Assembly (NCBI GenBank): GCA_044432975.1
Contig: JAWXUC010000006.1
Span: 41,875-105,874, forward strand
Direction of reading: 5' to 3'
Source: JAWXUC01 sp044432975
GTDB taxonomy: Bacteria > Pseudomonadota > Alphaproteobacteria > RF32 > CAG-239
Length of the DNA stretch: 64,000 bases
Below the pieces are notes generated by a model, which had not been told where the DNA came from, did no database searches, and saw nothing but the letters and a program-made list of their open reading frames with translations. The position numbers and the translations under genes are program-made. Position 1 is the stretch's first letter. Each line of letters starts with the position of its first letter. Shown one piece after another: positions 53,144-62,348 of this stretch.

Positions 53144-54318
53144 AAATTATATTGCAAGTTAACCACTCCAGAATGGCTGGTTAAGTCTGTTCTGAATTCT
53201 CCTTGATAGTTTAGAATCAGATTCCATAGTTCACTATTTGCAAAGCTAAATCCTGTGTTTATTATTGTTGCAAAAGGTGATGTGTTTTCGTTGATGTATG
53301 AATATTTTATATTACCAAACATAAATTCTGTGTTTTCATCTGGTTGAATGATGTCATATTGGGCAGATACTTTTATAAATGGACTAATTTCATGCCTACA
53401 ATTTATTTCAAATTTATCTTGAAGCTTTATCCCAATTAAAGATGTTAATACATCTTGATGATTTGAAGAAAAATCAAGATCACCATCTGTAATATAATCA
53501 CTTTGCCACAAGTTTATATATCTAAACCCTGCTTCTGGTATTAATAGGCCAAAATCATAACCACTCATTATCTGTATTGCAGTTGAATTGATATTATATT
53601 TTGCATTTTCTTTTTCATCATAATCAGAAAAAGTATATTCTAAAACAGAATTAACAAACCAATCACTAGGTTTGTACTCTCCATAAATAAAAGCAGAATG
53701 AGAGTTTGCCGTAGCATCTTGATTGCTAGTATTAATATCATTTTTTATATAAGAATATCCAAAACCTAATTTAATATCTTCTTTTTCTTTTTCATATCCT
53801 ATTGCAACACCGTATGTATCTGCATCCATGCTTTTAGAAAGGTTAAAATTAGTTTCATTATATAAGCTTGTTATCCACAAACTTGAGTTGTTTTTAGTGT
53901 CTAATTGTTCTGCGTATTTATAAGAGTTTATACCTCCTGTTGTTCTAGCAGATACAACATCAAGCAATATATTTGTGTTATTGATTGTATTTGCAACAGC
54001 ATTAATTTTTTTTATGCTATTGCTTAGAAGAGGGTTATCGCCATTTAATATTAAATGAAGAGTAGAGTCTTTTTGGATAGAATAATCTTGAAGTGTGTTT
54101 CCATCCTCTAATTCTTTTCCTGCAAAAATCAAAATCTGCAAATCAGGAATAATACCTTCTTTATCTTGAATTTTTGCTTTAACATCTTCAATTCTGTCAG
54201 TAGACTCAACTTCAAGAGTTATATGTTTACCACTTAATGTCTTAACAAAAATTTGCATAGCAAAAGCACTGTTAGAAATCATTAAAGTAAATATAAGTGT
54301 TGTGATAAACTTTTTCAT
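53140..54318 (-). CDS. Ubiquitin-autotransporter fusion protein
   Basis: 392 residues from the ATG at 54318 (AGGAG 7 bp upstream). Residues 1-20 form a Sec signal peptide ending SNSAFA. Residue 21 starts MQIFVKTL: residues 21-91 match human ubiquitin 1-71 at 56 of 71 positions. All seven ubiquitin lysines (6, 11, 27, 29, 33, 48, 63) and the Leu8/Ile44/His68 patch are kept, with Val70 changed to Ile. The terminal Arg-Leu-Arg-Gly-Gly is replaced by NGDNP and a linker. Residues about 150-392 are amphipathic strands ending VVNLQYNF, typical of an autotransporter beta-domain. Signal-peptide cleavage should leave Met1 of ubiquitin as the N-terminus. Inferred: displayed or released ubiquitin mimic acting on a eukaryotic host. 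Confidence 0.9.
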   Translation of the reverse strand: MKKFITTLIFTLMISNSAFAMQIFVKTLSGKHITLEVESTDRIEDVKAKIQDKEGIIPDLQILIFAGKELEDGNTLQDYSIQKDSTLHLILNGDNPLLSNSIKKINAVANTINNTNILLDVVSARTTGGINSYKYAEQLDTKNNSSLWITSLYNETNFNLSKSMDADTYGVAIGYEKEKEDIKLGFGYSYIKNDINTSNQDATANSHSAFIYGEYKPSDWFVNSVLEYTFSDYDEKENAKYNINSTAIQIMSGYDFGLLIPEAGFRYINLWQSDYITDGDLDFSSNHQDVLTSLIGIKLQDKFEINCRHEISPFIKVSAQYDIIQPDENTEFMFGNIKYSYINENTSPFATIINTGFSFANSELWNLILNYQGEFRTDLTSHSGVVNLQYNF

Positions 54319-54390
54319 GTGCTTGCTCCTATGGTATCTTTGCATAATACTAAAATATTAATTAAAAGCAATGAATATTTTTCAGTAACA

Positions 54391-54417
54391 AAAAACTCCT
54401 TGAAAAATCAAGGAGTT
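54391..54417 (-). terminator. Terminator of tRNA-Ser
   Basis: AACTCCTTGA pairs with TCAAGGAGTT around AAAA, with a T-run on the minus strand. Confidence 0.85.
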
Positions 54418-54427
54418 GAAAATCAAC

Positions 54428-54515
54428 TGGCGGATGGTATAGGACTCGAACCTATGCATCCCAATCGGGATGACAGATTAGCAATCTGCTGCATTACCAC
54501 TCTGCCAACCATCCG
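54428..54515 (-). tRNA. tRNA-Ser (anticodon GCT)
   Basis: 88 bases on the minus strand including encoded CCA. Acceptor arms CGGATGG/CCATCCG, anticodon loop with GCT (reads AGC/AGT), a long variable arm (CATCCCGATTGGGATG region) typical of serine tRNA, and GTTCGAGTC in the T arm. Confidence 0.97.
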
Positions 54516-54580
54516 TCGTGAGAATATAAATAAACAATATATTTGATATAGTCAAGAACTTTATCAAACTTTTTATATTT

Positions 54581-55453
54581 TTATTTGAATAGCTTTTCTT
54601 TTAACTCTAAAGCTGTTTTTGTAATTGCAAGCCCACCTAAAGATGTTTCTTTTAATAATGGAGACATCAGTTGCCCTGTTTGACACAAAGCATCAACAAC
54701 TTCATCAACAGGGATTTTGCTTTCAATTCCTGCTAAGGATAATTCGCTTGCGCTAACTGCGTGTATGGCTAGAATAGAGTTTCTTTTAATACAAGGAACT
54801 TCAACCAATCCACAAACAGGATCGCAGGTCAAACCTAACAAATTTTTTAAGGCTAATGCTGTGGCATTTAGGACTTTTGTTTCATCTCCATTAAATATTT
54901 GAGCAATCATCCCAGCACACATCGCGCAAGCAACACCACATTCAGCTTGGCAGCCAGCAACAGCACCAGCTAGTTGAACTTTGTTAGAAACGATTGCTCC
55001 AATTGCTCCAGCTGTGATTAATCCATTTATTTGAGTTTCAACATCTATATTATACTCTTCTGTTAATGCAACCAAAACAGAAGGCACAATTCCACAAGAT
55101 CCAGCAGTAGGGCAGGCAACAATTTTGCCCATTCTTAAATTTTCTTCACTTGTTGCAAGTGCATAAGTTGTTATTTTTTCAAACAACTTGCCAAACATTG
55201 CTGGCTTTTCTTTGTAGCTTGTTTGCAGCTTTATGCAGTCTGCGCCACACCAGTTGCTAGGTCCTTTTTCAGAAGATTGAAGCCCTCTTTTAATAGCTTC
55301 ATTCATTGCCTCTATATGTGTTTTTACTTTGTTGCGTATTTCATTTACACTAACTTCATTTTCAATAGCCTCTTGTTCTTGAAATACTTCAAATATTGTT
55401 TTGTTTTTTTGTTGGCAATGTTTTGTTAGTTCTTCAAATGTTGTAATATTCAT
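54581..55453 (-). CDS. sdaAA: L-serine dehydratase, alpha chain
   Basis: 290 residues. The enzyme deaminates L-serine to pyruvate with a 4Fe-4S cluster. Family marks are GPSNWCGADCIKLQ, MGKIVACPTAGSCGIVPSVL and AGAVAGCQAECGVACAMCAG, which carry the cluster Cys, and LTCDPVCGLVEVPCIKRN. Here alpha and beta chains are separate genes, as in Bacillus-type enzymes. It overlaps the beta-chain gene by one base (TAATG). Confidence 0.94.
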   Translation of the reverse strand: MNITTFEELTKHCQQKNKTIFEVFQEQEAIENEVSVNEIRNKVKTHIEAMNEAIKRGLQSSEKGPSNWCGADCIKLQTSYKEKPAMFGKLFEKITTYALATSEENLRMGKIVACPTAGSCGIVPSVLVALTEEYNIDVETQINGLITAGAIGAIVSNKVQLAGAVAGCQAECGVACAMCAGMIAQIFNGDETKVLNATALALKNLLGLTCDPVCGLVEVPCIKRNSILAIHAVSASELSLAGIESKIPVDEVVDALCQTGQLMSPLLKETSLGGLAITKTALELKEKLFK

Positions 55454-56103
55454 TAATTTAACCTTTTAATCTTTGTTGCAAAATAAACATCTTTTATTTC
55501 TTTTATCTCTTCAATAATATTATTTTTGGGTTCAGAATCTAATGCCACACACATTGATGCATTGCCACCTTTTTGACTTCTATCACATTGTAAAGATGCA
55601 ATATTAAGTTTATGGTCTTGAATTATTTTACTTATTTTTGAAATCATGCCAATCTCATCTTTATACATTAAAAGAATAATGTCATAAACACCTTTTAACT
55701 TAACAGAAAAGCCATTTATGCTAGATATTTCTATTTCTCCAGCACCAACAGATTCTCCACTAATTGTCATTTTATCATTTATTTTTATATCAACAGAATT
55801 TGGATGCCTGCTTAAGTCTTCTTTATATGTAAAGCTATACTTTAAGTTTGTGTTTTCAAAAATATTTCTTATTCTGATATCATCAACAGACAGTCCCATT
55901 ACACCAGCAAGAAGCCCTTTGTCTGTACCGTGTCCTTTGCCTGTTTGAGCAAAAGAATTATATAAACAAAAATCAACTTTTGTTATGGTGTCATTAAAAA
56001 TATTTCTTGCCATAATACCTAGCCTAATTGCTCCCGCAGTATGAGAGCTTGACGGTCCAACCATAATTGGCGAAATAACGTCAAATAGTCCTTTTTTATT
56101 CAT
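55453..56103 (-). CDS. sdaAB: L-serine dehydratase, beta chain
   Basis: 216 residues. The N-terminal domain has FDVISPIMVGPSSSHTAGAIRLG and GHGTDKGLLAGVMG, both characteristic. The C-terminal ACT domain is DIILLMYKDEIGMISKISKI, then HKLNIASLQCDRSQKGG. Pairs with the alpha chain to form the active enzyme. Confidence 0.93.
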   Translation of the reverse strand: MNKKGLFDVISPIMVGPSSSHTAGAIRLGIMARNIFNDTITKVDFCLYNSFAQTGKGHGTDKGLLAGVMGLSVDDIRIRNIFENTNLKYSFTYKEDLSRHPNSVDIKINDKMTISGESVGAGEIEISSINGFSVKLKGVYDIILLMYKDEIGMISKISKIIQDHKLNIASLQCDRSQKGGNASMCVALDSEPKNNIIEEIKEIKDVYFATKIKRLN

Positions 56104-56114
56104 TTTAGTCCTTA

Positions 56115-56546
56115 TTATAAAGTTTTAATTGCATCACGAGCAAGAGTGTCTACTCGTTCATTTTCAACGTGTCCATTGTGTCCTTTAACCCATTGCCATT
56201 TAATGTTATGTTTAGGTAAAAGTTCATCTAATGTTTGCCATAAATCAACATTTTTAACAGCTGACTTCTTGTTTGTTGTTCTCCAGTTATTGGCTTTCCA
56301 ATTTTTTAGCCACTCTAACACACCTTGCATTACATATTTGCTGTCAGTATAAATTGTAACATCGCATTGTGTTTTTAGTGCTTCTAAAGCTTTTATAACG
56401 GCAGTTAATTCCATTCTATTGTTTGTGGTTTCAGCTTCTGCACCACTGAGTTCTTTTTCAACACCTTTGCATCTAAGCAAAGCTCCCCAACCTCCAGGTC
56501 CAGGGTTACCAGAACACGCGCCATCTGTAAAAATATCAACTTGCAT
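56115..56546 (-). CDS. rnhA: Ribonuclease HI
   Basis: 143 residues from the ATG at 56546. It has [20 protein letters not shown] (first Asp), [12 protein letters not shown] (Glu), [14 protein letters not shown] (Asp), [20 protein letters not shown] (His and final Asp), the complete DEDD set. It removes RNA from RNA-DNA hybrids. It overlaps the upstream gene by 11 bases. Confidence 0.95.
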   Translation of the reverse strand: MQVDIFTDGACSGNPGPGGWGALLRCKGVEKELSGAEAETTNNRMELTAVIKALEALKTQCDVTIYTDSKYVMQGVLEWLKNWKANNWRTTNKKSAVKNVDLWQTLDELLPKHNIKWQWVKGHNGHVENERVDTLARDAIKTL

Positions 56547-57603
56547 ATCTAAAATACTCTTCAAAAAACTCTTTAATTAATGCTTCTTTGTTTTCAGCTT
56601 TTAATCCTTGCGCAACAAAAGAGCGAAGCTTGTTTTTTGTTATAAAAACTCTAAAATCTTTAGGCGCTGTTCCATCAGCTCCCATTACTCCATTTAATAA
56701 AAAATCATCTGAGGCATCTGGTGCAAAAATCAAGTCAATATCCAAACATTTTATAATCCCTCTAGGAGGTAGTTTAAAATCAGGTTTTGATACTAAATTT
56801 AATTGTCCATTAACCGCAGGGATAGAATCCCAATGACCAAAGTTGAAAAATCTAAATTTGTTATATTCTCCACCATCTGCTTCTGTGTTGCAAGAAACAT
56901 AAAAGTCTTTTGCTAATACATTACTTTCATTTTTTGCACTTATAGAAAAAGAAACCTTAATATATTCAAGATGTGGATTTTCAATAGATTGTGGGTGCAA
57001 AATATCTATTTGTGAATTTTCAATAACCTCAATGTTTTTGTTATCTATCTGAAGCTCAATATTAGGCTGCGGAGCTCTTCCAAACATTCCAGCAATAACA
57101 GAATATGGGGCAGGAACATTATTAGAGCCAGAACGAATATATATTTTATTACCAGTAGAAGTCATTAGTGGAGCTAAGTCAGATTTTGGAATAAAGGTTG
57201 CTAAAAATCCATCCCCATTTTCATCAACACCAAAAACATGGTTTCTAACTTTATTATGGCTAGGAATTGTGCATCCAGAGATTGCGTTTTCTATCCAGCT
57301 TAAATAACGATATACGTTTTTAACTTTAACTTTTGCTTTTGCAACATCGCCTATTTCAACATCTCTAGAACATTCAACCCCCCAGATAATAACTCCACCC
57401 TCAGAGTTGCCAAATCCAGAGATTGCCTTTGCAAGGTTTTTTCTGTCATCTTTGTGCATGTATAAATTTGATTTATTAAATTGAGACGCAACTAGCTTAA
57501 AATCTAAAAAAAGCTCTTCTGTTTTGAAGTTGATGATAAATTCATCAATAGCATCTTCGCCAAAATATATAATTTTATCAAATAAATCTTCTGCTCTAGA
57601 CAT
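56536..57603 (-). CDS. AlbA_2/Schlafen-type DNA-binding-domain protein
   Basis: 355 residues. The N-terminal 150 residues fit the AlbA_2 (divergent AAA) domain: [32 protein letters not shown] and later [12 protein letters not shown]. The C-terminal half is a beta-rich region with no family I know. Such proteins are often regulators or accessory defence factors; a role here is not evident. It sits in a tight operon between the M16 peptidase (8-bp overlap) and rnhA. Confidence 0.7.
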   Translation of the reverse strand: MSRAEDLFDKIIYFGEDAIDEFIINFKTEELFLDFKLVASQFNKSNLYMHKDDRKNLAKAISGFGNSEGGVIIWGVECSRDVEIGDVAKAKVKVKNVYRYLSWIENAISGCTIPSHNKVRNHVFGVDENGDGFLATFIPKSDLAPLMTSTGNKIYIRSGSNNVPAPYSVIAGMFGRAPQPNIELQIDNKNIEVIENSQIDILHPQSIENPHLEYIKVSFSISAKNESNVLAKDFYVSCNTEADGGEYNKFRFFNFGHWDSIPAVNGQLNLVSKPDFKLPPRGIIKCLDIDLIFAPDASDDFLLNGVMGADGTAPKDFRVFITKNKLRSFVAQGLKAENKEALIKEFFEEYFRYAS

Positions 57604-58855
57604 TATTTACCTCTTTATAAAAGTTTTCATAATCCATATATTCGCCAATATCACCAAGCAAAGCATAAGAAGGTTTTGATGCAAATATTTTGTTTGCTAA
57701 ACTTCTTATTTTTTCTTTGTTAACATTATCAATTTTAGCAACCATTTCTTCAACAGGAATTCTTCTTCCAAATAAAGAATATTGTCTTGCAAAAATCTCT
57801 AGTGTTGAAGAAGAGCTTTCTAAAGCCATTAGCATATTTGCTTTAAGTTGATTTTTTGCTCGATTAATTTCTTTGTCGCTAACCAAATCTGTTCTAATTT
57901 TTTTAATTTCTGTTGCAATAGTTGGCATAAGTTGTTTAACTTCATCTTTTGTAGTGCCAGCATAAATAGAAAACAAACCAGTATCCTTAAAAGAAGTGCT
58001 ATAGCTATAAACACTATAAGCAAGTCCGAGTTTTTCTCTAATTTCAACAAATAAACGAGAACTCATAGCGCCACCTAAAATAGAAGACAATATAGAAGAA
58101 GTATAATAATCTTCAGAATGATAATTAACACCTTCAAAGCCCAAAGCTAAATGAGTTTGTTTAATATCTCTTTTTTCAACCTTCATTCCACCAATATATT
58201 TTGGAGTTTCTAAAACAAAATTATTTTTTGCCTGAAAGCTAAAACATCTATCTTCAATCATTTTCACAAAGTCAGAATGTTTAATGTTTCCAACCGCTGC
58301 AAAAACAATATTTTCATAAGCATAATTGTTTTTTATATATGATAACAGTGTTTCTCTACCAAAAGATTTAACATCTTTTTCTAGCCCTGCAATAGGGCGC
58401 CCTAAAGCCTGATTTGTAAAAGCAGCTTCTTGCATATAATCAAAAATAATGTCTGTCGGGTCATCAAAGCCTTGTTTAATTTCTTGAATAACAACTTCGC
58501 GTTCTTTTTTTAGCTCTTCATTATCAAAAACAGAATTTTGCAACATATCCATAATAACATCAATTGCAAGTTCTGTGTGTTCTTTTAATATTTTTGCATA
58601 ATAAGCTGTAAACTCACGCCCTGTATATGCGTTAAGTTGTCCACCAACATCTTCAATTTCTTCACTGATTTGAATTGAATTTCTGGTTTTTGTTCCCTTA
58701 AAAAACATGTGTTCCAAAAAATGAGAAATCCCATTTATTTTTTTTTCTTCAAAAGAAGAACCTGTATGAATATAAACTCCAGCAGAAACACATTGAGTTC
58801 CTTCTCTTGTTTCTGAGATTATTCTAGCCCCATTTTTTAATATTGTAATTTCCAT
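57596..58855 (-). CDS. M16-family zinc peptidase (processing-peptidase-like)
   Basis: 419 residues. The inverted zinc motif HFLEHMFFKGT (His-x-x-Glu-His) is at about residue 45, with the distal Glu in the REFTAYYAKILKEHTELAID/ELKKEREVVIQEI region. The C-terminal domain contains YSVYSYSTSFKDTGLFSIYAG with the Arg/Tyr substrate loop. It resembles the mitochondrial processing peptidase beta subunit and bacterial PqqL/YmxG types, which degrade or trim peptides. No signal peptide. Confidence 0.88.
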   Translation of the reverse strand: MEITILKNGARIISETREGTQCVSAGVYIHTGSSFEEKKINGISHFLEHMFFKGTKTRNSIQISEEIEDVGGQLNAYTGREFTAYYAKILKEHTELAIDVIMDMLQNSVFDNEELKKEREVVIQEIKQGFDDPTDIIFDYMQEAAFTNQALGRPIAGLEKDVKSFGRETLLSYIKNNYAYENIVFAAVGNIKHSDFVKMIEDRCFSFQAKNNFVLETPKYIGGMKVEKRDIKQTHLALGFEGVNYHSEDYYTSSILSSILGGAMSSRLFVEIREKLGLAYSVYSYSTSFKDTGLFSIYAGTTKDEVKQLMPTIATEIKKIRTDLVSDKEINRAKNQLKANMLMALESSSSTLEIFARQYSLFGRRIPVEEMVAKIDNVNKEKIRSLANKIFASKPSYALLGDIGEYMDYENFYKEVNNV

Positions 58856-58859
58856 TTTG

Positions 58860-59681
58860 TTATCCTAACATACTTTTTAAGATTATTTTCATTTTTGCAA
58901 AATTAGAAAGAAGAGGTTTTGGCGCAATTACTTCCATTCCTCTAGTTTGCATAATTTCTAAATACTTTTTATAAATATTTGCAAAACCTCTAATAATTTT
59001 CAAATTCTTTTTATCAACATTTTTATAATAAGCTTCTAACTTTAATAAATTTTCAGAAGCAAGCTTTAACATTTTTTCTCTGGCAATAGAAAGTTTTGGG
59101 TCAACAATAATTTCTTGCGGAACTTTAGAAGTTATACCTGCATCTCTCAAAAACTCTTTAGGAGTATAAATAAAGCCGAGAAGTGTATCTTCTTTCATGT
59201 TTTCTAGAGCAACAACAGGGTGAATAAATTCTGCCATTAATAATGAAATTTGCTTATCTGTAACATTAAATATTTTAAGCCCCATTTCAATCCTACCACC
59301 ATAAACCCCTCTGGCATATCTCATATATTCAGCGAGTGTTGGGTTGAATGGATATTCTCTAATGCTATCAATATAGGCTTCAATAACGTCAACAAATGTT
59401 TGTTTTTTTAAAGAAAATCTCAAGCAATTTTTATAAATTTTTCTGCCAATATCTGTTTGAGGAACTTTTTTATCAAAAATATTATCAATTTCTTCACGCC
59501 AAGCATTAAGCATTTCTAGCTTTTCATCATTTGACAAATCACTTTTTACAATTTCTTTTTCAACATGATGATTAAAAGCAAAAATTGTATATGCGCCAAC
59601 CTTCTTTGCCTTAGGCAAAAACTGCATAAGCCAAAAAAACGAGTTCTGATTTCCTTTTACAATTGTAGATATAGTATTCAT
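58860..59681 (-). CDS. Squalene/phytoene synthase-family protein, probably non-catalytic
   Basis: 273 residues with the all-helical fold pattern of the squalene/phytoene synthase family, including MRYARGVYGGRIE and FIYTPKEFLRDAGI. The two Asp-rich motifs that bind diphosphate through magnesium are missing: the first site reads FNHHVEKEI and the second VALENMKEDTLLG. That pattern resembles NDUFAF6-type assembly factors, the mitochondrial complex I homologues, rather than active HpnC/HpnD. It lies 4 bp from the M16 peptidase gene. No hopanoid genes are near. Confidence 0.65.
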   Translation of the reverse strand: MNTISTIVKGNQNSFFWLMQFLPKAKKVGAYTIFAFNHHVEKEIVKSDLSNDEKLEMLNAWREEIDNIFDKKVPQTDIGRKIYKNCLRFSLKKQTFVDVIEAYIDSIREYPFNPTLAEYMRYARGVYGGRIEMGLKIFNVTDKQISLLMAEFIHPVVALENMKEDTLLGFIYTPKEFLRDAGITSKVPQEIIVDPKLSIAREKMLKLASENLLKLEAYYKNVDKKNLKIIRGFANIYKKYLEIMQTRGMEVIAPKPLLSNFAKMKIILKSMLG

Positions 59682-59732
59682 AAAGCAGATAATAGCATAA
59701 AAGTATTAATAAACAATGAAAGATTGCGTATT

Positions 59733-60578
59733 TTATTTAGAAAATTCAGCTTTCTTTTTTGCCTGTGCAATTTTGAGAGTGTTTTTTGCTTTTGCTGCTT
59801 TAGTTTGCTCTTCAACTTGTGTTTTTGAATATCTGAATAATGTTGTAAACCTGATAGGGTCTTCTTGATTTTGTATAGTCAATTTTGCAAGATTTTCTCT
59901 TTGCTTAAGGTTTTCATCGCCAAAAGAAAGGGCGATAGGCCTCTGAGATAAAACCTCAATAAATGTCCCTTCATCTTTAAATAAGCCTTCAGCATACATT
60001 CTTTTTATTTCTTTCATTCTATTTGCCAGAACTTCGGGTTTGTATCCTAACAGAGTAGGAGCATTGAGTGCCATATTAAGATATTTTTTTTGAGATAAAT
60101 TACTGTCTTCAAATTTTTCACAAACGCCTTGTACGTTGTTGTAAATTGCATCTGGTTTAATGTAAAATAACTGAGGTTGTCTGGCTGCCGCTGCGACATA
60201 ACTTTTGTTTGTTAAACCAATGTCTTTGAATTTTTTTACAACATTTACAACATTTTCTTTTGTTTCTGTTGCTGGCTTGTTCAAAACAGAAGGTTTTTTA
60301 TTAAGAGATTTAATAAACGCCTTATGAGTTAATCCATAATCTTTAAATGTTTCTACAAAGTTGTCTATCTTGTTTTTTATTTCAACAATACTAACATTTT
60401 TTTTGCTAAAAGAGGTGTCTTTGTTAATTCCAGAAAAAATTTTAATAGCTGTTTCTATATTCATATCAGTAATACTTAAAAAGTTATTTGCGTTTTCAAT
60501 ATTAAGGTCAACAGGGTTTAATTCTTTAATGGTTTCAAACAGGGTTTCTAGATTGTTTTTTCTTTTAGCGGCGCTCAT
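59733..60578 (-). CDS. Helical-repeat protein with mTERF-like motifs
   Basis: 281 residues made of at least four repeats of about 38-40 residues (about 75-235). Each has the pattern K-F-x-D-x-(G/N)-L, a Tyr/Phe-containing helix, and x-P-x-L...KP before the next. Examples are VVKKFKDIGLTNKSYVAAAA and RQPQLFYIKP. The repeat resembles mTERF motifs of mitochondrial and plastid nucleic-acid-binding proteins, rare in bacteria. The C-terminal tail is Lys/Ala-rich. There is no signal peptide. A role in binding nucleic acid is inference only. Confidence 0.5.
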   Translation of the reverse strand: MSAAKRKNNLETLFETIKELNPVDLNIENANNFLSITDMNIETAIKIFSGINKDTSFSKKNVSIVEIKNKIDNFVETFKDYGLTHKAFIKSLNKKPSVLNKPATETKENVVNVVKKFKDIGLTNKSYVAAAARQPQLFYIKPDAIYNNVQGVCEKFEDSNLSQKKYLNMALNAPTLLGYKPEVLANRMKEIKRMYAEGLFKDEGTFIEVLSQRPIALSFGDENLKQRENLAKLTIQNQEDPIRFTTLFRYSKTQVEEQTKAAKAKNTLKIAQAKKKAEFSK

Positions 60579-60629
60579 AAAAATATCCTTTTATTGTTAT
60601 CTGAACCAAGGTATATCATAAAAAGTGGT

Positions 60630-62348
60630 TTAGAGCAAGTTTTTTTTGTCCCAAATTCTGTTAAATTTGAGTTTTTTAGTTTTATTTTTATAGACAACTG
60701 CTCCATAAGGTTCTTCATTTTTTATTTTAATATCTCCATATTTTTGAATAACCAGCATTTTTTCAAACTTTGATGGGTTGTCTAAATTTATTGCTATTGG
60801 CTTTTCAACAAAACAAAGACTTAAGAATCCAATAATAATTGGCGCGATTCCATAAAGCCTAATTTTGCTTTGCCACAAACACAAAAACAGCCCTCCTAAA
60901 ATGATTGATACAAAAGCCCAAGTTGGCATAGATAATAGATGCAGAGTTGCGCCATTTAAAGATGATACAAAAGATGTGATGTCGTTTATTAAAGAGACCC
61001 CATAACTAAGAACCTTCAAAGGCAGAGCCTCTAAACCAAAAGGCATAGAGATTAAACTGATTAATATAAACGGCATAACAATAATTCCGATGATAGGTCC
61101 TGCAAGCATATTTGCTAAAGAAGTATAAGCCGCCACGTTGTTAAAATGATAAATTGCAAAGGGAAGGGTGGCAACAGATGCAATTAAATCTGCGATTATT
61201 AAACCTAAAATATAAGATATAATAAAGCCAAATTTTTTAATAAAATTGTTTGTCTGAGTTGCAAATTTTTCGTAAAATGCAATCATGCACAACACCGCCG
61301 CAAAAGACATCTGAAAACTCGGAGAAACCAAACTCTCTGGTGATATTGCAAGTATAATCATGGCTGCAATAGAAATCGTTCTGATAGATATTGCTTTTCT
61401 ATCAAACAAAATTCCTAAAAGCATAATAAATACCATGATATATGCTCTTTGAGTTGGTATTTGCATTCCGCTAATCAGCAAATAAAAAGTTGCAAATAAC
61501 ATAGCAGTAATTGCAGAAATCTTTTTTGTGTCATATTTCAATGCAAAATTAGGTATAAAAACAAGTAGAGTTCTAACCAACAAAAACATTAATCCCGCAA
61601 TCATACTTATGTGCATTCCAGATATAGATAATATATGAGCAAGCCCAGAGTTTCTGTAGTTCTCTTTTTGCTGTTGTAAAATTTTTCCTTTTTCTCCAGC
61701 AATAAGTGCAGTAACAATTCCCGCTTCTGATTTTGGTACATATTTATTAATTTTATCCATAATTTTTTCTCTAATATTTGAGATTATATATAACTTGTTT
61801 TTTTCGCATTCAATTTCATAGGCCCTAGTTGTAGAAAATCCGTTTGCTTGCAAGCTATTGTAAAATGCTTTTCTAGAAAAATCATAAGCCCCATAAAACG
61901 GAGGACTAAAAGGAGGCATAATGTTTGCGACCATTTCAATACATTGTCCAACATTAAAACTAGAAAACATTGCACTAACTCTTATTTTGTTAAAAATAGG
62001 CTCATCGTCAAAATCAGTGATGTTGGTTAATGTATAGCGAGGATTTCCTTTTATGTTAAAATCCTTAAAGTCGATATTTCCTTTTAAATAAATAACATCT
62101 TCTTTGTTTGTGATTTTGTTATAAGACAAATAATTTGATTTAAGTTGAATATTCGCAAACCCTAAAACAACCAAAGATATGTATCCTAAGATGATTAATC
62201 TTCCTCTATAATATCTCCAAATAATTGCTAAAAATATTATAAGTTCAATAACAACGAGTGTTATCCAAAGATTGGGTTCAAAGGGCAGAGCAAAATAAAT
62301 GCCGATTCCAAGCCCAAATAAAAAAGGGTAGAGGGCTATTTGTGTCAT
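60630..62348 (-). CDS. comEC: ComEC/Rec2 DNA-uptake channel protein (short form)
   Basis: 572 residues. N-terminal DUF4131-like region with two helices, then the competence domain with AGEKGKILQQQKENYRNSGL, AHILSISGMHISMIAGL, and several helices with SGMQIPTQRAYIM and SPSFQMSFAAVL. ComEC moves single-stranded DNA across the inner membrane. The C-terminal metallo-beta-lactamase domain present in many ComEC proteins is absent. It overlaps bamE by four bases. Confidence 0.88.
   Translation of the reverse strand: MTQIALYPFLFGLGIGIYFALPFEPNLWITLVVIELIIFLAIIWRYYRGRLIILGYISLVVLGFANIQLKSNYLSYNKITNKEDVIYLKGNIDFKDFNIKGNPRYTLTNITDFDDEPIFNKIRVSAMFSSFNVGQCIEMVANIMPPFSPPFYGAYDFSRKAFYNSLQANGFSTTRAYEIECEKNKLYIISNIREKIMDKINKYVPKSEAGIVTALIAGEKGKILQQQKENYRNSGLAHILSISGMHISMIAGLMFLLVRTLLVFIPNFALKYDTKKISAITAMLFATFYLLISGMQIPTQRAYIMVFIMLLGILFDRKAISIRTISIAAMIILAISPESLVSPSFQMSFAAVLCMIAFYEKFATQTNNFIKKFGFIISYILGLIIADLIASVATLPFAIYHFNNVAAYTSLANMLAGPIIGIIVMPFILISLISMPFGLEALPLKVLSYGVSLINDITSFVSSLNGATLHLLSMPTWAFVSIILGGLFLCLWQSKIRLYGIAPIIIGFLSLCFVEKPIAINLDNPSKFEKMLVIQKYGDIKIKNEEPYGAVVYKNKTKKLKFNRIWDKKNLL

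Noticed and set aside
54319..54546. Plus-strand frame across tRNA-Ser
   Set aside because: It is the antisense of the tRNA and its flanks.
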